A stretch of 64,000 nucleotides of DNA from Maribacter sp. (GTDB lineage Bacteria > Bacteroidota > Bacteroidia > Flavobacteriales > Flavobacteriaceae). The translations under genes and the position numbers were made by a program. Shown here piece after piece: positions 52,478 to 62,706 of the stretch (position 1 is its first letter; each line of letters starts with the position of its first letter). Below the pieces are notes generated by a model. The model had not been told where the DNA came from, ran no database searches, and was given only the letters and a program-made list of their open reading frames with translations. The DNA lies in NCBI GenBank assembly GCA_011050675.1, contig DRFI01000029.1, positions 1 to 64,000 of the forward strand, read 5' to 3'.

Positions 52478-54388
52478 CTAGTCTACATTATCATGTAAAA
52501 AAGAGTTATTAGAACGTAATTGAATATCGTCATTACTATCACCACTTAAAGAGGTTCTAGAAATTTTCTTCTCTCTTGGATTATCGTTCAAATCAACACC
52601 CTGTCTTTGGTAAGCAGGTTTCTTTTCATCATAACTAGTTGGCGCGTTATTTTTAAATTTATAATTGAAATCTTTCAATTTTCTTCTGCGCTCATCTGCC
52701 CTATCCCTTAATAACTCTTCGATAGGAGTTTCCATAGGATCTAATTGTTCCTCTGGGTATGGATTTCTTTTTGGAGCTACTGTCTTTTTCTCGAAAACTA
52801 ATTCATCTTCAATAACTTTAGGCTCAAACTCCTCTGCTTTAGATTTAGCACCAGTTAACTTACTTTCTAACTGCATGTAATCATCAAGACTGTATCTTTT
52901 TTCACCGTTCTTATTATACTCAAGTACAGGTACAATTTCGATACTATCATTAACATCTAAATCTTTTACTTCATCATGCAAATCGAACATGATTACGTTT
53001 TCTTTTTCTTCCTCATCTCTTGAAGACGAGTCAAAATTAGATTTAAATCTTTCCTCTTCATCTACTCGTAATACTTCTGGCTCAACTACCTCAATATCTC
53101 TTAAAGTTGTTGGCTTATCTACTATTACAAAATCATCTTCAGAAACATTTTCCGCTAATACTTCCTCGTAAAAAACATTGAAATTTTTAATGTAGTTCGT
53201 TGTAGGTATTAAATCGAAATCTTCTTCCTCAACGAACTCATACTTTTTTACGGGTTTGACTTCTTTAACCTCCTCTTCCCCCTCGTCCATTTCTAAAGTA
53301 TGGACCGTTTTAGTGTTAGATAACAACATTGCCTCTGCACGTTGCCCCTCTTCCAAAGTATGAATGATTTTCTTTGATTCCGTATTTACGATATCATCTT
53401 GTTGCTCTATGTTAAAACCAGTTGCAATTACTGTTACAGCAATAGCTTCTCCTAAGCTTTCATCTTCACCAACACCCATTATAATGTTAGCTCCGTAACC
53501 TGCTTCTATTTGAATATGATCATTGATTTCTCCTATTTCATCAATAGTAATTTCTTGAGCACCGGAAACGATCAGTAATAATACGTTTTTAGCACCTTGA
53601 ATTTTGTTATCGTTCAATAACGGAGAATCTAACGCTTTCATGATAGCCTCATTTGCTCTTGCCGAACCAGATGAAATAGCAGAACCCATTATTGCAGTAC
53701 CACTGTTAGACAGTACTGTTTTAGCATCACGTAAATCTATGTTTTGTGTGTAGTGATGTGTAATAACTTCTGCAATACCTCTAGCAGCTGTTGCCAACAC
53801 TTCATCAGCTTTTGAGAAACCAGCTTTAAAACCAAGGTTTCCGTAAACTTCTCTTAATTTATTGTTATTAATGACGATCAGCGAGTCGACATTTTTTCGT
53901 AATTTTTCAATACCACGTTGTGCTTGTTCAACTCGCATTTTACCTTCGAATTGAAACGGCATAGTAACGATACCTACAGTAAGAACATCTAATTCTTTTG
54001 CAAACTTGGCAATTACGGGAGCAGCACCAGTTCCTGTTCCCCCACCCATACCAGCAGTAATGAAGATCATTTTAGTAGTTGTATCCAACATACTTTTAAT
54101 CTCTTCCATGCTTTCCATGGCAGCCTGTTCGCCAACTTCAGGATTGGCACCAGCACCCAAACCTTCTGTTAATGACATGCCTAATTGTATTTTGTTTGGC
54201 ACAGGACTATTGTCCAAAGCCTGAGAATCTGTATTACAGATTACAAAATCAACCCCATTAATACCTGCTTGGAACATGTGATTAATGGCATTGCTACCAC
54301 CGCCACCTACACCAATGACTTTTATAACGTTGCTTTGATTCTTTGGTAGATCAAAGGAGATATTATCAAATTCGCTGTTCTTACTCAT
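52478..54388 (-). CDS. ftsZ: cell division protein FtsZ with long C-terminal extension
   Basis: 636 residues. Tubulin-like GTPase forming the Z ring. Motifs: GVGGGGSNAINHM (27-38), the tubulin signature GGGTGTG at 115-121, and the catalytic T7 loop NIDLRDAKTVL. The core ends about residue 330; the remaining ~300 residues form an acidic, low-complexity linker. The protein ends IQLRSNNSFLHDNVD instead of the D-I-P-x-F-L-R type C-terminal peptide (see findings). Last gene of the division cluster; ftsA lies 41 bp upstream. Confidence 0.96.
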   Translation of the reverse strand: MSKNSEFDNISFDLPKNQSNVIKVIGVGGGGSNAINHMFQAGINGVDFVICNTDSQALDNSPVPNKIQLGMSLTEGLGAGANPEVGEQAAMESMEEIKSMLDTTTKMIFITAGMGGGTGTGAAPVIAKFAKELDVLTVGIVTMPFQFEGKMRVEQAQRGIEKLRKNVDSLIVINNNKLREVYGNLGFKAGFSKADEVLATAARGIAEVITHHYTQNIDLRDAKTVLSNSGTAIMGSAISSGSARANEAIMKALDSPLLNDNKIQGAKNVLLLIVSGAQEITIDEIGEINDHIQIEAGYGANIIMGVGEDESLGEAIAVTVIATGFNIEQQDDIVNTESKKIIHTLEEGQRAEAMLLSNTKTVHTLEMDEGEEEVKEVKPVKKYEFVEEEDFDLIPTTNYIKNFNVFYEEVLAENVSEDDFVIVDKPTTLRDIEVVEPEVLRVDEEERFKSNFDSSSRDEEEKENVIMFDLHDEVKDLDVNDSIEIVPVLEYNKNGEKRYSLDDYMQLESKLTGAKSKAEEFEPKVIEDELVFEKKTVAPKRNPYPEEQLDPMETPIEELLRDRADERRRKLKDFNYKFKNNAPTSYDEKKPAYQRQGVDLNDNPREKKISRTSLSGDSNDDIQLRSNNSFLHDNVD

Positions 54389-54429
54389 ATTCTAATTATT
54401 ACTGGTTATGTATTCTTATGCTATGCTTC

Positions 54430-55770
54430 TTACTCTGCGTTATCTAAAAATTCTTTCAATTTTTCAGACCACTTATCAAAAACAGATTTTCGTTCTTTAT
54501 GTAAGTCAGGGCGTGCTACTACTTTCGTATCACTATCCGCGTACACTAAATCTTCTACTTCCTGTTCTTGCTCTTCTAAAATTTCCTCTTGCGTCAACTT
54601 CAACTTCTCTTGGTTTTTAATGGCGTTCATTAAAAGACCAACTGCGGTTGCGTATAGCGGACTAGCAACTTCTTCATCAGAATCTCCTGCTAGGTGTTCG
54701 TTAGGGTACCCGATACGAGTATCCATCCCTGTTATATATTCTACTAATTGCTTTAAATGCTTTAGTTGACTACCGCCACCTGTTAAAACAATACCTGCAA
54801 TTAATTTTTTCTTTTGCTCTTCGTGACCGTAGTTTTTAATCTCTACATATACTTGCTCAATAATCTCAACAACACGTGCATGAATTATTTTTGAAAGATT
54901 CTTAAGAGAAATTTCTTTTGGCTCTCTACCACGTAAACCTGGTATAGAAACAATCTCATTATCTCTATTTTCTCCTGGCCATGCAGAACCAAACCTAGTT
55001 TTCAACAACTCTGCTTGCTTCTCTATAATAGAACAGCCTTCTTTAATATCTTCAGTGATGACACCACCACCAAAAGGTATTACGGCCGTATGTCTTATAA
55101 TTCCATCTTTAAAAATGGCTAAATCAGTAGTACCGCCTCCTATATCGATAAGTGCTACACCTGCTTCTTTTTCTTCTTGACTCAATACTGCGTCAGACGA
55201 TGCTAATGGCTCTAGTGTAATATTACCTAAATCCAAGCCTGCACTTTTAATGCAACGACCTACATTCTTTATAGATACTACTTGACCAACAACTACATGG
55301 AAGTTAGCTTCTAGCCTACCACCATACATACCAACAGGCTCGCGTATTTCAGCTTGACCATCAACTTTATATTCTTGTGGTAAAACATGAATAATCTCTT
55401 CACCTGGTAGCATAATCAATTTGTGCACTTGATTACATAAAAGATCTACGTCTTCTTCGCCAATTACTTCCTCAGAATCTTTTCTGGTTATATAATCGCT
55501 GTGTTGAAGACTTCTAATATGTTGACCTGCTATACCAACAACAACAGAACCGATTTTAAGACCAGAATTTGCTTCTGCCTCTTCAACCGCTTGTTGAATA
55601 GATTTTATAGTTTGTGTAATATTATTTACCACACCTCTGTGTACACCTAAACTTTTGGACTTACCGATACCCAAAATCTCAATCTTACCATATTCGTTTT
55701 GCTTTCCGATTATGGCAACGATTTTCGTTGTTCCTATGTCTAAACCGACTGAATATTTAGTTTGTTCCAT
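54430..55770 (-). CDS. ftsA: cell division protein FtsA
   Basis: 446 residues. Actin-like ATPase that tethers FtsZ to the membrane. Motifs: VGLDIGTTKIVAIIGK (phosphate 1), the 1C domain at about 85-165, ALIDIGGGTTDLAIFKDG (phosphate 2) and GIVLTGGGSQLKHLKQLV (adenosine). The C-terminal KSVFDKWSEKLKEFLDN is a likely amphipathic membrane-targeting helix. Starts 6 bp after the ftsQ stop. Confidence 0.96.
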   Translation of the reverse strand: MEQTKYSVGLDIGTTKIVAIIGKQNEYGKIEILGIGKSKSLGVHRGVVNNITQTIKSIQQAVEEAEANSGLKIGSVVVGIAGQHIRSLQHSDYITRKDSEEVIGEEDVDLLCNQVHKLIMLPGEEIIHVLPQEYKVDGQAEIREPVGMYGGRLEANFHVVVGQVVSIKNVGRCIKSAGLDLGNITLEPLASSDAVLSQEEKEAGVALIDIGGGTTDLAIFKDGIIRHTAVIPFGGGVITEDIKEGCSIIEKQAELLKTRFGSAWPGENRDNEIVSIPGLRGREPKEISLKNLSKIIHARVVEIIEQVYVEIKNYGHEEQKKKLIAGIVLTGGGSQLKHLKQLVEYITGMDTRIGYPNEHLAGDSDEEVASPLYATAVGLLMNAIKNQEKLKLTQEEILEEQEQEVEDLVYADSDTKVVARPDLHKERKSVFDKWSEKLKEFLDNAE

Positions 55771-55776
55771 TTTCTA

Positions 55777-56496
55777 TTATATTTTAGTGCACACCACCTG
55801 GTTATTGAATTCTAAACTTACTTCCGCATAATCTTCCAAAGTCTGATCCTTGTTCGCTTTGGCATAAAACGCCTTAAAATTGCTGAACTTAGCTTCCAAA
55901 TCTTCAATACCGCCTATGTTCACAACAAAATTGTTAAGCCTTAATCGTAATTGATATTCACTTTCTCCTTTTATATGAATACCGATTACAGATTCACGAA
56001 AAAAATCGTCCTTATTCACGTGTTCCAATATTACATAGACATCCTCAAGGCTTTTACCACTGATATTGCCAGTTATAATGGGTACTCTTGCTGAATGATT
56101 ATTAGAAAAAGGCATCCTCTTTCCTTCATCGTCCAAATAAAACTTAGAATCCCCCTCTATGCGTCCTATTGGTTTCCGTTGGACTATTTTCGACGTAAGC
56201 TCACCATCTATTGTTAGATAGACCTGGGCACTTTTTACCATTTCATTGGCCTCAAGAGCCTTTTCCACAGTATTCAAAACTATATTTTCTTTAGGCACAT
56301 TTTCGAGACTACCATAATTTTGTATTAACAATTTATTAACCGTCCCTTCTGTGAGGTACAAATTTTGATCCCCAATGAATTCTACCTTCATTCCCGCAAC
56401 GTGCTTAGCACTATTACGCTCATTAGAAAAAGCATATAACCCCATGATTACCAGAACTAAAGCCGATAACTTTATAAAATTCCAATTAATCTGCAT
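55777..56496 (-). CDS. ftsQ: cell division protein FtsQ/DivIB
   Basis: 239 residues. Bitopic membrane protein: a short cytoplasmic N-terminus, one helix at about 7-22 (IKLSALVLVIMGLYAFSN), then a POTRA domain (VEFIGDQNLYLTEGTVNKLL ... VYLTIDGELTSKIVQRKPIGRI) and a beta domain (YAEVSLEFNNQVVCTKI at the end). Links early and late divisome proteins. Sequence conservation is low, so position between murC and ftsA is an important part of the call. Its start overlaps murC by 11 bp. Confidence 0.88.
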   Translation of the reverse strand: MQINWNFIKLSALVLVIMGLYAFSNERNSAKHVAGMKVEFIGDQNLYLTEGTVNKLLIQNYGSLENVPKENIVLNTVEKALEANEMVKSAQVYLTIDGELTSKIVQRKPIGRIEGDSKFYLDDEGKRMPFSNNHSARVPIITGNISGKSLEDVYVILEHVNKDDFFRESVIGIHIKGESEYQLRLRLNNFVVNIGGIEDLEAKFSNFKAFYAKANKDQTLEDYAEVSLEFNNQVVCTKI

Positions 56497-57841
56497 ACGA
56501 CATTTCTTTTTTTATTTTCACAACTTCTAAACCTATATCTCCAGCTCCCATTGTTATTAAAACTTCTGGATTCTGACTTTTAATTTCAGAAATGATTTGT
56601 TCCTTTGAAATTAATTTTTTATTACTACTTTTTATCTTATCCAACAACCATTTCGAGTCAATTCCTTCAAGTGGTTCTTCCCTAGCCGGATAGATATCTA
56701 ACAACAACACATTATCGAATTGAGATAAGCTTTTTGCAAATGCATCTGCAAAATCTCGAGTTCTAGAAAATAGGTGTGGCTGAAAAACTGCCAATACTTT
56801 TTTATTCGGATGCATTTCTGAAATTGCTTCAAAAACAGCATTGATTTCCGTAGGGTGATGTGCGTAGTCATCTATAAAAATGAAATCTTCATTCTTAATT
56901 CGATAAGAGAAACGCCTTTGTACTCCCTTAAAGGTTGATAATGCCTCTGCAAGGCGATGCGGTGGGGAACCTGTTTGCATCGCCATTGCGAAAGCCACTA
57001 AACCGTTCAACAAATTATGTCGTCCAGGTTTGCTAAACTCAACCCCATCTAGTTTGAGGTCAGGGGTCTCCAAATCGAATATGTAGGTGCCACGTTCTAT
57101 TTTTATATTTCGGATACAATAATCCGAATTGTCTTCAATTCCATAGGTCAACCCTTCTAAAGGCAAACCATTACGGACAAATAATTTTCCGCCAGGTTTT
57201 AATCGTTTTGTAAAATCAACAAATGTTCTTTCTAATTCCTCCGCATCTCCATAAATATCCAAGTGATCCGCATCCATAGAAGTAACACAGGCAACATTCG
57301 GAGTTAATTGCATAAATGAACGATCAAATTCATCTGCTTCTACAACTGAGTAGTCCGTGCCTTCTAACAAGAAATTACTATTGAAATCTTCAGAAATACC
57401 ACCTAAAAAGGCAGTCATTTTAACTCCTGTTTCCTTTAGTAAATGTGCCAGAATACTGGATGTAGTCGTTTTACCATGAGTACCGGCTACTGCCAAGCAA
57501 AAAGAGTCTTTAGTAATTAAACCAAGAACTTCTGAACGTTTCTTGATTGTAAATCCGTTGTTTAAAAAATATTGGTATTCAGAATGATTAGAAGAAACTG
57601 CTGGCGTATACACCACCAACGTATGTTCTGGATCATTCTTGAATTCACCTGACACTGCGTTCATGTCATCTGTGTAATGAATATCAATACCTGAATTTGC
57701 TAATTCTTGTGTAAGCGGACTTTCGGTTTTATCATACCCGCCTACCGCTTTATTTATGAAAGCAAAATAACGCGCCAAAGCAGACATACCTATGCCTCCT
57801 ATGCCAATAAAATACACCTTATGTATTTGCGTTAAATTCAT
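56486..57841 (-). CDS. murC: UDP-N-acetylmuramate--L-alanine ligase
   Basis: 451 residues. Adds L-Ala to UDP-MurNAc, the first stem-peptide step. Motifs: IGIGGIGMSALAR (UDP site), AGTHGKTTTSS (ATP P-loop), VVEADEFDRSF, DDYAHHPTEI and QPHLFSRTRDF. Overlaps ftsQ by 11 bp and starts 1 bp after murG, in the tight cluster. Confidence 0.97.
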   Translation of the reverse strand: MNLTQIHKVYFIGIGGIGMSALARYFAFINKAVGGYDKTESPLTQELANSGIDIHYTDDMNAVSGEFKNDPEHTLVVYTPAVSSNHSEYQYFLNNGFTIKKRSEVLGLITKDSFCLAVAGTHGKTTTSSILAHLLKETGVKMTAFLGGISEDFNSNFLLEGTDYSVVEADEFDRSFMQLTPNVACVTSMDADHLDIYGDAEELERTFVDFTKRLKPGGKLFVRNGLPLEGLTYGIEDNSDYCIRNIKIERGTYIFDLETPDLKLDGVEFSKPGRHNLLNGLVAFAMAMQTGSPPHRLAEALSTFKGVQRRFSYRIKNEDFIFIDDYAHHPTEINAVFEAISEMHPNKKVLAVFQPHLFSRTRDFADAFAKSLSQFDNVLLLDIYPAREEPLEGIDSKWLLDKIKSSNKKLISKEQIISEIKSQNPEVLITMGAGDIGLEVVKIKKEMSYAD

Positions 57842-57842
57842 T

Positions 57843-58931
57843 TTACTTTAAAATTTTTTCTATTTCATCGCAGATATCCGCAGTAGCATTCGGTAATGCC
57901 AACGCTTTAATATTCTTTGATAATTCTATTTGTTTTTCAGGCGATTCAATTACCGATTCAAATACGGTCTTAAACTGCTCATCCAATTCCTTTTCTCTAA
58001 TCATAATAGCTGCGTCATGCCCAACCAACGATGATGCATTCATCGTCTGATGGTCTTCTGCGACTACTGGCGACGGAATAAAGAATGTTGGTTTACCCAC
58101 CAAACATAATTCTGATACCGCACCTGCTCCAGCTCTTGAAATAATGAAATCTGCCGCTACATAGGCCTTATCCATCGTGTTTAAAAAAGCATGCACCTTA
58201 ATGGTTGCAGACTCATGAGATTTATAGGATTCGAAATACCCTTTTCCACATTGCCAGATTACCTGTAATCCTTGTTCTTCAAAATATTCTAAATGGTCTG
58301 CCACTAATTGGTTAATGCGTCTAGCGCCTAAACTACCACCCAACACCAACAATGTTTTCTTATTAGCATCCAAATCAAAATAAGCCAACGCTTCAACTTT
58401 AGTAGCTTTTAGTTCCACTAAATCCGACCGTACAGGGTTACCCGTCAATACAATTTTTTCTTTCGGAAAAAACTTCTCCATGCCCTCATAGGCAACACAG
58501 ATTTTCGCCACTTTATCCTTTAATAGTTTATTGGTAATTCCCGCAAAAGAATTCTGCTCTTGCAACAAACATGGCACCCCTTTAACGGTGGCCATTTTTA
58601 ACAATGGACCGCTAGCAAAACCACCTGTACCAATTACGGCGTGTGGTTTAAACTTAGATACGATGCTGTTTGCTTTCATTAAACTACTTATCAATTTTAT
58701 TGGAAATAGTAGATTTTTAAGGGTCAGCTTTCTCTGAATCCCCGTAATCCACAATCCTTCTATTTTGTACCCAGCTTGTGGTACCTTTTCCATCTCCATT
58801 CTATCCTTAGCGCCTACGAACAAAAATTCGGCATCAGGATATCTCCTTTTCAATTCATTTGCTATGGCTATCGCCGGATAAATATGTCCGCCTGTACCAC
58901 CTCCCGATAGAATAAACTTATAACTGCCCAC
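57843..58931 (-). CDS. murG: undecaprenyl-diphospho-muramoylpentapeptide N-acetylglucosaminyltransferase
   Basis: 362 residues. Makes lipid II from lipid I on the cytoplasmic face of the membrane. GT-B fold motifs: [20 protein letters not shown] at the N-terminus, [22 protein letters not shown] and [15 protein letters not shown]-GlcNAc contacts lie in [23 protein letters not shown]. Overlaps the ftsW stop by 14 bp. Confidence 0.97.
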   Translation of the reverse strand: MGSYKFILSGGGTGGHIYPAIAIANELKRRYPDAEFLFVGAKDRMEMEKVPQAGYKIEGLWITGIQRKLTLKNLLFPIKLISSLMKANSIVSKFKPHAVIGTGGFASGPLLKMATVKGVPCLLQEQNSFAGITNKLLKDKVAKICVAYEGMEKFFPKEKIVLTGNPVRSDLVELKATKVEALAYFDLDANKKTLLVLGGSLGARRINQLVADHLEYFEEQGLQVIWQCGKGYFESYKSHESATIKVHAFLNTMDKAYVAADFIISRAGAGAVSELCLVGKPTFFIPSPVVAEDHQTMNASSLVGHDAAIMIREKELDEQFKTVFESVIESPEKQIELSKNIKALALPNATADICDEIEKILK

Positions 58932-60120
58932 TTAAAATCTCTAAAGGGTTCGTTTCATCCATATCACTATCAGAAGCACTCTCTTGTGCTATACTTTTAT
59001 TACTTGCGCTTAAAATGATGCCTATTGCCAAACAGGTCATCCAACTAGATGTTCCTCCACTACTTACTAAGGGTAAATTCTGTCCCGTTACCGGAAACAA
59101 CTCTACCGCTACAGCCATATTTATCAACGCTTGAAACACAATCGGCAATCCTACGCCGAGCACCAGTAGTTTGCTAAAAATTGAAGCACAACCATTGGCA
59201 ACTACTACTATTCTGAACAACAGAAATAAATAAAACAACATCAACAGAAATCCGCCAATTAAACCATATTCCTCTACTATAATAGCATAGATAAAATCTG
59301 ATGAACTTTGTGGTAAAAAATTCTTCTGTACACTCTTACCTGCACCTTTACCCATTATACCACCAGTAGCGATTGCTATTTTAGCTTTTTCGATCTGATA
59401 GGTCCCTTCCTTATCATCTGGGTTAGAGAAGCTATCTATACGGCTCATCCAAGTATCGACCCTATTTGGGAATAAATCTGGAAAAGCTTTTGCCGTTAGT
59501 ATAAATATGGACAGAAATAAAATTCCCGTTCCAACGATTCCCAACAAGTATTTCATAGGATATCCTCCTAAAAAACAAAGCACCATAACCATTGAAAACA
59601 CAATTGCCGCCGTTGAAAAATTCGCTGGCAAAATAAGTGCTACCACTAAGAAAACCGGAAGCCACAATGGCAATATGCTTTCTTTAAAGGTTATTTTAAT
59701 CTCTCTAACTTTAGAGAAATACCGTGCCACATAAATCATTAAAACAACTGCAGCCAAGTTAGAAGGCTGAAAACCGAAACCTACTAAAGGAATACGGATC
59801 CAACGACTATCATTGGTGCCACTACCCGATGTACCTTGTGCCAATACGAATATGAGCAACACCAGTACTATTGGCAGGGCTATCATAGAAAGCCCTTTAA
59901 AAAAGTGTGTAGGTATTTTATGTACCCCATAAATAATTCCAAATCCTAAAAACAACAAGATGGCATGTTTTACCAAGTGCCCAACAGGAGTACCGTTACC
60001 TACCACATACACCAAATTACTACTGGCACTGTAGACAGGTAAAAATGAAAATAAGGCCAAGAGTGCCGCAATGGCCCAAATAGCTTTATCTCCCTTTATG
60101 TTTTGGAATATATTCAACAC
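58918..60120 (-). CDS. ftsW: peptidoglycan glycosyltransferase / lipid II polymerase FtsW
   Basis: 400 residues. SEDS-family polytopic membrane protein that polymerises glycan strands at the septum. Motifs: the SNL-type helix, [45 protein letters not shown], and the SEDS signature [18 protein letters not shown] (here [20 protein letters not shown]). Found between murD (1 bp) and murG (14-bp overlap). Confidence 0.95.
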   Translation of the reverse strand: MLNIFQNIKGDKAIWAIAALLALFSFLPVYSASSNLVYVVGNGTPVGHLVKHAILLFLGFGIIYGVHKIPTHFFKGLSMIALPIVLVLLIFVLAQGTSGSGTNDSRWIRIPLVGFGFQPSNLAAVVLMIYVARYFSKVREIKITFKESILPLWLPVFLVVALILPANFSTAAIVFSMVMVLCFLGGYPMKYLLGIVGTGILFLSIFILTAKAFPDLFPNRVDTWMSRIDSFSNPDDKEGTYQIEKAKIAIATGGIMGKGAGKSVQKNFLPQSSSDFIYAIIVEEYGLIGGFLLMLFYLFLLFRIVVVANGCASIFSKLLVLGVGLPIVFQALINMAVAVELFPVTGQNLPLVSSGGTSSWMTCLAIGIILSASNKSIAQESASDSDMDETNPLEILSGQL

Positions 60121-60121
60121 C

Positions 60122-61456
60122 TTATAGGTTCTTTACACAGTTCTTAAATTGATCTCCACGATCTTCATAATTCTTAAACAAATCGAAACTTGCACATGCT
60201 GGTGATAACAAAACCGTATCTCCACGTTCTGCAATTTTATAAGCTACTTTCACAGCTTCTTCCATAGCATACGTTTCAACTAATAGGTCTACCGCATTAC
60301 CAAATACATGCTTTATCTTTTCATTATCCTCGCCCAAGCAAATAATTGCTTTTACCTTCTCACGTACCAATGGCATCAACTCCATGTACTCATTTCCTTT
60401 ATCTACACCGCCTACAATCCATACTGTAGGTGATTTCATGCTATCTAATGCGTAATAAGCAGCGTTTACATTCGTTGCTTTAGAATCATTGATATATTCT
60501 ACATGATGTATTTTCAACACCTTTTCCAAACGGTGGGGAGCCCCTTGAAAATTAGAAACACAGGCTCTAATCGTCTCCTTTCGGATGCCTACCAATTTTG
60601 CAATTGTAGCGGCTGCCATTGTGTTCTTTACATTGTGCTGACCTTCTAAGGCCAAAGTGTCTTTAATCATGCTAATAGTGTCTGTTGTTGTTTTTATTAT
60701 TATCTCGTTTTGTTCTATGAATGCACCTTGTTCAAATTGTTTGTTCAATGAAAAGGGCATTAATTTCGACTTAACCGGGTTTTTGTTCAACCATTCTACC
60801 AAAACGGTATCATCTGCATCATATATCAAATAATCGTTTTCGTCTTGGTTTTCTGCTATTCTAAATTTTGATGCGATATAATTTTCAAACTCATACTCGT
60901 ACCGATCTAAATGATCAGGCGTAATATTCGTAATCACGGCTATGTGTGGTTTAAAATCTACAATACCGTCTAATTGAAAACTACTGATCTCAAGCACGTA
61001 ATACTCAAAATCATTCTCTGCAACCATTTTCGCATAACTATCACCAATATTCCCTGCCATTCCCACTTTTAATCCGGCATTAGCCAAGATGTGGTTCGTT
61101 AACATGGTAGTCGTTGTTTTTCCGTTGCTTCCCGTGATACCAATAATTTTTGCATCGGTATATTTTGATGCAAATTCTATTTCTGATATTACAGGAATAC
61201 CTTTCTCTACCAACTGCTTCACCAAGGCTACCTTATCTGGTATACCCGGACTCTTCATTACCAAATCGGCTTTTAGTATGCGGTCTTCAGAATGCTGTTC
61301 TTCTTCCCAATCAATTCCAAAATGTTCAAGAACGTTTTTATACTTCTCTTTTATTTTTCCTTTATCGGATACAAATACATCGTATCCTTTTTTTAATCCT
61401 AAAATGGCAGTTCCTACGCCACTTTCTCCTCCGCCTAGAACTACTAACAGTGCCAT
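60122..61456 (-). CDS. murD: UDP-N-acetylmuramoyl-L-alanine--D-glutamate ligase
   Basis: 444 residues. Adds D-Glu to UDP-MurNAc-L-Ala. Motifs: VLGGGESGVGTAILG at the N-terminus, GITGSNGKTTTTMLTNHIL (ATP P-loop), VLEISSFQLDGI, INDSKATNVNAAYYAL and LLSPACASFDLFKNYEDRG. The ATG overlaps the mraY stop by one base (TAATG). Confidence 0.97.
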   Translation of the reverse strand: MALLVVLGGGESGVGTAILGLKKGYDVFVSDKGKIKEKYKNVLEHFGIDWEEEQHSEDRILKADLVMKSPGIPDKVALVKQLVEKGIPVISEIEFASKYTDAKIIGITGSNGKTTTTMLTNHILANAGLKVGMAGNIGDSYAKMVAENDFEYYVLEISSFQLDGIVDFKPHIAVITNITPDHLDRYEYEFENYIASKFRIAENQDENDYLIYDADDTVLVEWLNKNPVKSKLMPFSLNKQFEQGAFIEQNEIIIKTTTDTISMIKDTLALEGQHNVKNTMAAATIAKLVGIRKETIRACVSNFQGAPHRLEKVLKIHHVEYINDSKATNVNAAYYALDSMKSPTVWIVGGVDKGNEYMELMPLVREKVKAIICLGEDNEKIKHVFGNAVDLLVETYAMEEAVKVAYKIAERGDTVLLSPACASFDLFKNYEDRGDQFKNCVKNL

Positions 61457-62676
61457 TATCTAATTTTTAAAGTCACTATAGTTACAATGGCCAAAAGTAT
61501 TCCCACAATCCAAAATCTAGTTACGATCTTACTCTCGTGGTATCCCATTTTCTGATAATGGTGATGTAATGGCGACATTAAAAATATACGTCTACCCTCA
61601 CCAAATTTGTTCTTCGTGTATTTGAAATACCCTACTTGCATCATTACCGAAAGTGACTCCGCAAAGAAGATTCCACACAACACTGGTATCAATAATTCTT
61701 TACGCACTATTATCGCAATAACAGCAATAACACCACCAATAGTTAAACTACCGGTATCTCCCATAAACACTTGAGCCGGAAAAGCATTATACCATAGAAA
61801 CCCAATTAATGCACCTGCAAATGCCGTAATGAACACCAACAACTCTCCTACTCGTGGTATGTACATAATATCCAAATATTCGGAGAATATGATGTTACCA
61901 GATACTAGGGCAAATATGCCCAACGTAAATACTATTATTGCCGATGTACCTGCCGCAAGACCATCTATACCATCGGTTAAATTTGCTCCGTTAGATACTG
62001 CTGTCACGATTAGAATGATTACTGGAATGAATAATAACCATGCATAGTCTTTTGCATCATCACCTGCCCACGCAATTAAACTCTCATAATCAAACTCATT
62101 ATTCTTAAAGAAAGGAACCGTTGTCATGGTCGACTTAATTTCCGCTCCTTTTACTTGCTCTACCGTATACGCTTGTGTAATTATCGTTTTATCGTGATCA
62201 CGCATGGTCACCTCTGGGTGAAAATAAAGTACCGCACCTACGATAAGCCCTAATACAACTTGCCCTAATACCTTAAACTTACCTTTTAGACCTTCTTTGT
62301 TTTTTTTGAATACTTTGATGTAATCATCCAAGAAGCCAATAGCACCCATCCACAACATGGTAAATATCAATAGGATGATGTAAATATTTTCTAATCGAGC
62401 AAAAAGTAACACCGGTATTAATGTTGCCATTATTATGATAACACCACCCATAGTTGGCGTACCTGCCTTTTGCTTTTGACCATCTAAACCTAGATCACGA
62501 ATAGTTTCACCTACTTGCTGCTTTTGTAAAAAAAGAATAACACGCTTACCGTAAACAGTTGCTATCATTAGTGAAAACAGTATAGCCATTGCAGCACGGA
62601 ATGTGCTAAACTGAAACAGCGAAGCTCCAGGCAACTGGTATTGTTTTTCTAAATATTCGAACAGGTAGGTTAACAT
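61456..62676 (-). CDS. mraY: phospho-N-acetylmuramoyl-pentapeptide transferase
   Basis: 406 residues. Makes lipid I on undecaprenyl phosphate. Motifs: [32 protein letters not shown] (catalytic Asp pair), [28 protein letters not shown] and [18 protein letters not shown]. It is about 45 residues longer than E. coli MraY, mainly through an insert at about 155-195 between helices ([11 protein letters not shown] ... NNEFDYESL), a feature I recall in Bacteroidota. Confidence 0.96.
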   Translation of the reverse strand: MLTYLFEYLEKQYQLPGASLFQFSTFRAAMAILFSLMIATVYGKRVILFLQKQQVGETIRDLGLDGQKQKAGTPTMGGVIIIMATLIPVLLFARLENIYIILLIFTMLWMGAIGFLDDYIKVFKKNKEGLKGKFKVLGQVVLGLIVGAVLYFHPEVTMRDHDKTIITQAYTVEQVKGAEIKSTMTTVPFFKNNEFDYESLIAWAGDDAKDYAWLLFIPVIILIVTAVSNGANLTDGIDGLAAGTSAIIVFTLGIFALVSGNIIFSEYLDIMYIPRVGELLVFITAFAGALIGFLWYNAFPAQVFMGDTGSLTIGGVIAVIAIIVRKELLIPVLCGIFFAESLSVMMQVGYFKYTKNKFGEGRRIFLMSPLHHHYQKMGYHESKIVTRFWIVGILLAIVTIVTLKIR

Positions 62677-62706
62677 ATAATCTGTATTCTTGCTACTAAG
62701 CCTTGG

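Noticed and set aside
61089-61463. 124-codon plus-strand frame opposite murD
   Set aside because: Antisense to conserved MurD motifs; amino-acid composition is that of a complement shadow.
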